DNA of 11,954 nt from Clostridiales bacterium (GTDB lineage Bacteria > Bacillota > Clostridia > Caldicoprobacterales > DTU083): NCBI GenBank assembly GCA_012512335.1, contig JAAZEK010000080.1:1-11954 (forward strand), in the 5' to 3' direction. The notes under the pieces were generated by a model, which searched no databases, had not been told where the DNA came from, and worked only from the letters and a program-made list of their open reading frames with translations. A program made the translations under genes and the position numbers. Every line of letters begins with the position of its first letter. Positions within the stretch are counted from its first letter, which is position 1. Positions 7,828 to 11,954 of this stretch are shown piece by piece.

Positions 7828-8607
7828 TTAAGCGCTACTCTCCATAGATAGCTTATCTGCTACCAAAGCGATAAACTCACCATTTGTAGGTTTGTCATTC
7901 TTATCATAAACAACATATCCAAATAGCTGATTTATATTATCCACCTTACCTCGGCTCCATGCAACATCAATAGCATGACGTATAGCACGTTCTACCTTGC
8001 TAGGAGTGGTGTTAAACTTTTTTGCTATACCAGGATATAGCTCCTTAGTGATGCGATTGATGATATCATTATTCTCTACCACCATTTTAATAGCTTCCCT
8101 TAAGAAATGATAGCCCTTTATATGAGCAGGAATCCCTATGACGAGAAATATGTTAGTTATCTTTTCCTCAATATTTTTTTGTACACCTGGAACCTCATGA
8201 GTAACCACCCTTTGCCGGGTTGGCACATATGAAGCAGATAACTCACGGATGCGACTTAGTATCATATCAAAATCGAAGGGCTTAACCATGTAATACTTTG
8301 CGCCAAGTTCTATGGCTTTTCGTATGAGATCTTCTTGTCCAACTGCTGACAAGCAGATGACAGAAGGCTGGGGCTCCTGACTACTACGGTTTAAGGCCTC
8401 TAATACCCCCAAGCCATCTATTTTAGGCATTATCATGTCCAACAATACCACATCTGGTTGTAGTTCACGTATTAGCTCTAACCCCTTACTACCGTCACCA
8501 GCCATTCCTACTACTTCCAAATCATCTTCCCTTTCGATAATGGAAGACATCACTTCACGTATATGGTAGTTGTCATCAATTAATACTACCTTGGTCTTTA
8601 ATGTCAT
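7828..8607 (-). CDS. spo0A: Stage 0 sporulation protein A, response regulator
   Basis: Spo0A is the phosphorelay-driven master regulator of entry into sporulation and, in clostridia, of stationary-phase changes including storage-polymer accumulation. The 259-residue protein has a receiver domain (about 5-125) with the acidic pair Asp11-Asp12, phospho-acceptor Asp57 in VVLLDMIMPKIDG, the switch residue Ser87 and Lys109 in VKPFDFD. A linker follows (about 126-145), then the Spo0A-specific DNA-binding domain. That domain includes IGIPAHIKGYHFLREAI (158-174) and the recognition-helix region TPSKVERAIRHAIDVAWSRG (201-220), nearly invariant in this family. AGGAGG lies 7 nt before the ATG. Two 0A-box matches upstream suggest autoregulation. 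It is not preceded by spoIVB as in many Firmicutes; the neighbour is an unknown gene. The terminator at 7671-7706 closes the transcript. Confidence 0.98.
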   Translation of the reverse strand: MTLKTKVVLIDDNYHIREVMSSIIEREDDLEVVGMAGDGSKGLELIRELQPDVVLLDMIMPKIDGLGVLEALNRSSQEPQPSVICLSAVGQEDLIRKAIELGAKYYMVKPFDFDMILSRIRELSASYVPTRQRVVTHEVPGVQKNIEEKITNIFLVIGIPAHIKGYHFLREAIKMVVENNDIINRITKELYPGIAKKFNTTPSKVERAIRHAIDVAWSRGKVDNINQLFGYVVYDKNDKPTNGEFIALVADKLSMESSA

Positions 8608-8675
8608 CTCTTTTCCTCCTCATTTGTTTACATTTCTACCTGTTTTTCTACATGTTTTCCATTCATTTGACTTCC

Positions 8676-8682
8676 TTCGTCA
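8676..8682 (-). promoter_or_regulatory. Candidate Spo0A binding site (0A box)
   Basis: On the minus strand this reads TGACGAA, matching the TGNCGAA 0A-box consensus. It lies about 70 bp before the spo0A start and is one arm of an imperfect inverted repeat, CTTCGTC/GATGAAG (8675-8695). A seven-base motif can occur by chance; its pairing with the second box supports it. Confidence 0.5.
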
Positions 8683-8697
8683 GAATACGATGAAGTT

Positions 8698-8704
8698 TGT
8701 CGAA
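8698..8704 (+). promoter_or_regulatory. Candidate Spo0A binding site (0A box)
   Basis: On the plus strand this reads TGTCGAA, in the context TTTGTCGAACAA, the best form of the 0A box. It lies about 90 bp before the spo0A start and points away from the box at 8676-8682, with centres 22 bp apart, about two helical turns. This is consistent with control of spo0A by its own product. No certain promoter hexamers were found next to it; TATAAT-like matches occur on the minus strand around 8713-8718 without a good -35. Confidence 0.6.
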
Positions 8705-8789
8705 CAATGTAAATTATAGAAATATATGGAAAACCTACTTTTACTATAATATCACATTCTCCGAACTTTTTAAAGGGAAAAGTAAAAAA

Positions 8790-9950
8790 TTAATAGGGAT
8801 ATGCAATATTTCCAGTATTTACGTCGATGTATAAAAGCCAATACCCTGCACCATATCCATTTTTTACAGGAAGCCATCTGGAAAATCCATGCATGGACAT
8901 TGGGGGTACAGCGCTATAAATGCCTGGTATGGCATATACAACATATTCTACTTTTCCTAAATTTCTAACCAATCCTACTAGATAATGATAGAGTCGATTT
9001 TCGTCATGTGGATAGGGATTATATCCTGTATATGCTTGATTTGGAAAATGTTCATTATGATTGTCTACTCGTATCCAGTCTACCTCTGCTACTGCATCAT
9101 CAAAGGGGGTTACCTTCTTGTGCTTCTCAAACAATCCATTGTAATACCCCTCCACTTGATTCCAGTATGAGCTCTGTCCCATTTCATCAGAATTCTCAAA
9201 GTTTGTTTCACCAGCTACTTGAGCGCTTTCCATCTGGGGTATGTGCTCCTGATCTTCCTTAGCTTGGTCATCCAAAATACCAGGAAGCGAATTTTGATAA
9301 ACTTCCTCTGTATCCTGAGTATTATCCACCTGTCCTAGGTGCTGCTGTATATCCACCTCTTCTTCGAAATTCCCTCCTTCTTCTAGTGGTTCATCAGCGT
9401 CCTGGATCTGCATTACATGGTTTTGTTCTATTTTTCTGTACTGTTCTTTTTGAATTTCAGTAGTACCTTTATTGGGAAGTCGTGTTGCCCCGTATATTCC
9501 CATGAGCTGTTTGCTCACACCATCTGTCCAGTTAAGCTCTACTCTTTTATCGGAATAACCGACTAAAGGAAAACGAAGAGCTTGATTTAACTTTAAGGGT
9601 CGATCTACCACTGCTAAGGCATGATATTGACCTATATCGTGACCACTCTGCTGAACATCCTCAGCTTCAAAGCTTATTTCGAATTCCCCTTTTCCACCTT
9701 CGGGTATCTGTATACTGGTTAGCTTAATTGGAGCAATTTCCTCCTTATTGGAGATCAGAGCTACATCGTAAATATTACGCTGAGGCTCTGCAGCTCTCAT
9801 ATCCTGTATGTATAGTTGTAGTCTCCCATTATTATTTTTAATTTCCATCTTGCAATAGCCCGCCGGTTCCTTACCCTCATATAGTTCATATCCGCTATCC
9901 CATGCCTTCATTATGATAAAGGACCGATGAAATTGTTTATTAGCTAACAA
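8790..9950 (-). CDS. Uncharacterised protein with acidic central linker
   Basis: I do not recognise a named family. With a TTG start at 9950 the protein has 386 residues. The first 155 or so look beta-rich and globular (GYELYEGKEPAGYCKMEIKN, then LQLYIQDMR). A low-complexity stretch rich in Glu, Asp and Gln follows at about 160-262. The end is a compact aromatic domain from about 265, with EVDWIRVDNHNEHFP, YHYLVGLVRNLGKVEYVVYAIPG in two parts, HGFSRWLPV, NGYGAGYWLLYID and a final NIAYPY. There is no signal peptide or membrane segment, so it is probably cytosolic. The frame is open to another TTG at 9974, which has only a weak AGGG upstream. I prefer 9950 because GGGGAGG lies 6 nt before it. 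From memory only, the GYW-LYID ending resembles hypothetical clostridial proteins. It lies between rsmA and spo0A, and nothing here fixes a function. Confidence 0.8.
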   Translation of the reverse strand: MLANKQFHRSFIIMKAWDSGYELYEGKEPAGYCKMEIKNNNGRLQLYIQDMRAAEPQRNIYDVALISNKEEIAPIKLTSIQIPEGGKGEFEISFEAEDVQQSGHDIGQYHALAVVDRPLKLNQALRFPLVGYSDKRVELNWTDGVSKQLMGIYGATRLPNKGTTEIQKEQYRKIEQNHVMQIQDADEPLEEGGNFEEEVDIQQHLGQVDNTQDTEEVYQNSLPGILDDQAKEDQEHIPQMESAQVAGETNFENSDEMGQSSYWNQVEGYYNGLFEKHKKVTPFDDAVAEVDWIRVDNHNEHFPNQAYTGYNPYPHDENRLYHYLVGLVRNLGKVEYVVYAIPGIYSAVPPMSMHGFSRWLPVKNGYGAGYWLLYIDVNTGNIAYPY

Positions 9951-9956
9951 CAATAC

Positions 9957-9963
9957 CCTCCCC
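9957..9963 (-). promoter_or_regulatory. Ribosome binding site supporting a TTG start at 9950
   Basis: The minus strand reads GGGGAGG 6 nt before TTG 9950. The neighbouring TTG at 9953 would be only 3 nt away, and the upstream TTG at 9974 has no comparable site. The nearest in-frame ATG (9911) also lacks one. Confidence 0.6.
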
Positions 9964-9988
9964 TTTCTTCTCAATAATCTATCCCTAT

Positions 9989-10013
9989 TAATATATGAGT
10001 TAAAAAGGTAAAA
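9989..10013 (-). promoter_or_regulatory. Possible sporulation-type promoter of the unknown gene
   Basis: The minus strand has CATATATTA (9997-9989), which fits the CATANNNTA -10 form used by mother-cell sigma-K, with an AC dinucleotide 16 nt upstream. It also contains TATATT, usable by sigma-A but without a good -35. In AT-rich DNA such matches are common, so this is weak. Confidence 0.2.
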
Positions 10014-10015
10014 GT

Positions 10016-10070
10016 ACCCTCTAATATGTTATAGGCTTGTCCAAAAATGAACTGCCTAACATTAGAGGGT
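10016..10070 (-). terminator. Hairpin after rsmA, probable terminator
   Basis: ACCCTCTAAT (10016-10025) pairs perfectly with ATTAGAGGGT (10061-10070), and GTTA and GGC segments further in extend the stem with small bulges. It begins 5 nt after the rsmA stop. On the minus strand it is followed by ACTTTTACCTTTTT, an interrupted U tract; on the plus strand it is followed by an uninterrupted TTTT, but no plus-strand gene is present to use it. I infer it ends rsmA, perhaps incompletely. Confidence 0.6.
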
Positions 10071-10075
10071 TTTTG

Positions 10076-10930
10076 TTAGATGCTATTGCTAATGAGTGCC
10101 AATTCTTCTAAGGAGAGAGTTTCTCCCCGTCTTTGAGGATTTATGTTTAGGCTATCTAGCTTAATGCTCAATTCAGATTTATTCATATCAGAAATCTCAG
10201 CAGCATGTAAGGTGTTAAGTAATGTTTTTCTACGTTGGGCAAAAACCGCTTTTACTACTTGAAAGAAGCGTGTGGAGCTGTTAACCTCAACTGCAGGTTT
10301 ATTTCTCTTTTCTAGTGTTATTATCATGGAATCCACTTTGGGCTGAGGCATAAAAACTCCTGCAGGTACCTTGCCTATAATTCGAGGATTAGTATAAAAC
10401 TGAACAGCAACACTAAGTGATCCATATTCCTTACTGTCTGGCTGGGCAGCCATTCTTTGCGCAACTTCCTTTTGAATCATAACAGTGATTGATGTGTATG
10501 ATAATTCTTCTTCCAAAAATCTCATGATAATAGGTGTTGTAATATAGTAGGGCAGATTTGCGACTACTTTGAATGGACCATCATGGAAATTATCTTTAAT
10601 AAGTTGATTTAAATCTAATTTTAGAATATCCCCATGGATAACTCTTACATTGGGGAATTCCTCCAAGGTTTCCTCCAGTATGGGCAATAGTTCTCTATCC
10701 AATTCAACAGCAACCACCTCTGCACCTTGCTTAGCGATTGCACTGGTTAAAGTTCCTACACCAGGGCCTATTTCTAGGACCTTGTCGTGGCTGGAAATAG
10801 TTGCCCCTTTGATAATCTTCTCCAGGATATTCCCATCTATTAAAAAATTCTGCCCTAGGCTTTTGCTGAAATGAAAGCCATAGCGACTCAACAATTCTTT
10901 TAAGTATTTTGGTGATGTTAAAGGGTACAT
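10076..10930 (-). CDS. rsmA: 16S rRNA (adenine1518-N6/adenine1519-N6)-dimethyltransferase
   Basis: RsmA (KsgA) uses S-adenosylmethionine to dimethylate two adjacent adenines in the 3' hairpin of 16S rRNA during late 30S assembly. With the start at 10930 it has 284 residues, a normal length. Seen: KSLGQNFLID (23-32), the SAM-binding LEIGPGVGTLT (52-62), the acidic VAVELD ending motif II (73-78), HGDILKLD (99-106), the catalytic NLPYYI (125-130), and a C-terminal domain with AVFAQRRKTLLN. The frame is open to ATG 10960, but 10930 has AAGGAG 6 nt upstream and gives the usual family N-terminus just before the YGFHFSKSLGQNF region; the upstream ATG has no good site. In Bacillus the order is yabE-rnmV-ksgA. 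Here the 3D-domain gene is the direct neighbour and rnmV is absent from between them. Confidence 0.97.
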   Translation of the reverse strand: MYPLTSPKYLKELLSRYGFHFSKSLGQNFLIDGNILEKIIKGATISSHDKVLEIGPGVGTLTSAIAKQGAEVVAVELDRELLPILEETLEEFPNVRVIHGDILKLDLNQLIKDNFHDGPFKVVANLPYYITTPIIMRFLEEELSYTSITVMIQKEVAQRMAAQPDSKEYGSLSVAVQFYTNPRIIGKVPAGVFMPQPKVDSMIITLEKRNKPAVEVNSSTRFFQVVKAVFAQRRKTLLNTLHAAEISDMNKSELSIKLDSLNINPQRRGETLSLEELALISNSI

Positions 10931-10936
10931 TGTGTT

Positions 10937-10942
10937 CTCCTT
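10937..10942 (-). promoter_or_regulatory. Ribosome binding site deciding the rsmA start
   Basis: AAGGAG on the minus strand, 6 nt before ATG 10930. It lies within the 10-codon extension that would be coding if ATG 10960 were used, and is the main reason for choosing the shorter protein. Confidence 0.8.
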
Positions 10943-10965
10943 CGCTTTTACTGTTAGCATGACCT

Positions 10966-10994
10966 ATTACCACCACCTAAAGAGACAGTGTCAA
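10966..10994 (-). promoter_or_regulatory. Candidate rsmA promoter
   Basis: A perfect TTGACA -35 (10994-10989) and GGTAAT as -10 (10971-10966, four of six) are separated by 17 bp. A transcript from here would start at about 10960, giving a leader of about 30 nt to ATG 10930. A TATAAT also lies upstream (11014-11009) without a good -35. It sits after the terminator of the preceding gene, where an independent promoter is expected. Confidence 0.5.
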
Positions 10995-11031
10995 CAGCTC
11001 ATGGTATATTATACGGCAAAATTCACAAAAT

Positions 11032-11055
11032 AAAAAGGCAGATATTCATCTGCCT
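11032..11055 (-). terminator. Rho-independent terminator of the YabE-like gene
   Basis: AGGCAGAT and ATCTGCCT form a perfect 8-bp GC-containing stem with a 4-nt loop (11036-11055). On the minus strand it runs straight into a T tract (CCTTTTTATTTTG), the standard intrinsic terminator form. It starts about 57 nt after the stop at 11113 and separates this gene from rsmA. Confidence 0.9.
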
Positions 11056-11112
11056 GAAGTTTTCATATTATTTTTATATTATTTGGCTAGCTGTGAACTG
11101 TAAGTTCTTATA

Positions 11113-11954
11113 TTATCGTAGAATATAAATTGTTACGCTCCTTCTTCCCCAGCTACGTGTCGCTCCCTTATCTTCCATATAAACATCAATTTTATTGCCC
11201 TTGATGGCACCGCCTCTGTCCTCAACCGTGAATATTCCACTAATTGTTACTCCACGACTAGCCCAGTATTTGACCAGTTCAGGTATATATACCTTGGTAC
11301 CAAACGGAATATCTTTTGGAGCTGCTATTGTATGATATGACTTTACTTTACTACCACTAGCGGTTATTCCTTTACCATTCATCCCTGAATCAAAAGCTGT
11401 ATAGGCAGTGGCAGTCATCTTTCTGGTTTTCGTATATCTAACGCTATCACCACGCCCTGTGGTCACCCGTTTTACTGTTCCTTTTTCTATTATCCGATTC
11501 TTTGGCTTGACTGTTACTTTTTCGCTTACCAGCTCTCGGTTAATTTCAACTCCATCATGGTAGGTAACAAGTGTTCTTCTTTCCAGCTCTCCCTGCTGTC
11601 CATCCTGTACCAATTTAGTGGTGCCATCGTCCATCGAATTATTTTTTTTGGTAACCACTTTATAGGGTATAGCCTCGGTTTCAGTCTCTATTTCTTCATC
11701 AATACGAGTAACTTTAATGCTGTCGTTAGCTTTTACCTGCTGGTCAAGAGGATAATCGACGATATCTTGCTCTCGCAGGCTTACCTTGGCTTCTATCAGA
11801 ATATCTTGAACCGTACCTCCGACAATGTGGAGCACTTGCTCTTTTCCATCAGCCACTACAGTTACAGGCATAGTTCGGGTTACCTCAATGCTGTCAAAAG
11901 GCTTCACTTGCTCATTAAGTGAATAGCTGATTATATCATGCTCGCCCAAACTAA
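11113..11954 (-). CDS. yabE: YabE-like cell-wall protein: DUF348 repeats, G5 and 3D domains, 5' end cut by window
   Basis: The visible 3' part encodes about 280 residues and the frame is open to the window edge, so the N-terminus, probably with a signal peptide or membrane anchor, is missing. TTG 11949 is internal: it falls inside a DUF348 unit. Counting from that codon, LGEHDIISYSLNEQV with FDSIEVTR at 1-25 is repeated as LREQDIVDYPLDQQV with NDSIKVTR at 58-82, showing tandem DUF348 units. A G5 domain follows (about 85-158, RTLVTYHDGVEINRELVSEK), then a 3D domain (178-278) with MTATAYTAF, PKDIPFGTKVYIP and VEDRGGAIKGNKIDVYMED holding the conserved aspartates (244, 255, 260). 3D domains have an MltA-like fold, and this family (YabE/Sps, related to Rpf) is thought to act on peptidoglycan outside the cell. 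Position beside rsmA agrees with yabE in Bacillus. The symbol is by architecture and synteny. Confidence 0.85.
   Translation of the reverse strand, partial: SLGEHDIISYSLNEQVKPFDSIEVTRTMPVTVVADGKEQVLHIVGGTVQDILIEAKVSLREQDIVDYPLDQQVKANDSIKVTRIDEEIETETEAIPYKVVTKKNNSMDDGTTKLVQDGQQGELERRTLVTYHDGVEINRELVSEKVTVKPKNRIIEKGTVKRVTTGRGDSVRYTKTRKMTATAYTAFDSGMNGKGITASGSKVKSYHTIAAPKDIPFGTKVYIPELVKYWASRGVTISGIFTVEDRGGAIKGNKIDVYMEDKGATRSWGRRSVTIYILR

Noticed and set aside
10931..10960. Ten-codon extension of rsmA to ATG 10960
   Set aside because: No good ribosome binding site precedes it, the AAGGAG for ATG 10930 lies within it, and the candidate promoter would start transcription at about this point.
11557..11922. 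Plus-strand frame of 121 codons antisense to the YabE-like gene
   Set aside because: The translation is rich in Phe/Ser/Tyr as expected from the complement of a coding strand. Antisense RNA to yabE is known in Bacillus, but I see no promoter or coding signal here to claim it.
11947..11949. TTG 11949 as the start of the 3D-domain gene
   Set aside because: The frame is open to the window edge and the codon lies inside a DUF348 repeat unit, so it is internal; the real start is outside the window.
1..11954. Mobile element, CRISPR array or horizontally acquired island
   Set aside because: No transposase or integrase genes, spaced direct repeats or terminal inverted repeats were seen, and all genes are co-oriented core functions with similar codon use by eye.

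Overview
The window looks like a piece of chromosome from an endospore-forming, low-to-moderate-GC Firmicute, most likely a Clostridia member. The evidence is a full-length Spo0A, a paired GlgC/GlgD ADP-glucose pyrophosphorylase, strong AGGAGG-type ribosome binding sites and AT-rich intergenic DNA. I cannot name a genus from the sequence. Every gene I can support is on the minus strand, so transcription runs from high to low coordinates.

In transcription order: (1) 11954-11113 is the 3' part of a YabE-like cell-wall protein (DUF348 repeats, G5 and 3D domains), cut by the window edge and closed by a strong intrinsic terminator at 11032-11055. (2) 10930-10076 is rsmA (ksgA), the 16S rRNA dimethyladenosine transferase, with its own candidate promoter and a hairpin after its stop. 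(3) 9950-8790 is an uncharacterised protein with two globular ends joined by an acidic linker; it starts with TTG. (4) 8607-7828 is spo0A, the sporulation master regulator. It is preceded by two divergent Spo0A-box matches and followed, about 120 nt after its stop, by a clear terminator at 7671-7706. (5) 7369 to 1 is a tightly packed glycogen operon, glgB-glgC-glgD-glgA-glgP, behind a good sigma-A type extended -10 promoter at 7544-7573 and a leader of about 170 nt. glgP runs off the low-coordinate end.

The glg genes form a complete route for making glycogen plus its breakdown enzyme. GlgC, with the catalytically degenerate GlgD, makes ADP-glucose; GlgA extends alpha-1,4 chains; GlgB adds alpha-1,6 branches; GlgP releases glucose-1-phosphate. 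Genes overlap or lie within 11 nt of each other: glgB/glgC overlap by 53 nt, glgC/glgD by 3 nt, and the glgD-glgA and glgA-glgP gaps are 11 and 4 nt. This suggests translational coupling. Clostridia often store glycogen (granulose) before sporulating, so having spo0A directly upstream is suggestive, but I see no Spo0A box in the glg promoter and a terminator separates the two units.

Most of the window is ordinary core metabolism and housekeeping. I found no mobile element, CRISPR array, rRNA or tRNA, and nothing I would call a new defence or biosynthetic system. The points most worth a second look are the unknown protein at 8790-9950, spo0A without its usual spoIVB neighbour, the paired 0A boxes, and the unusual overlap that embeds the glgC start inside glgB.
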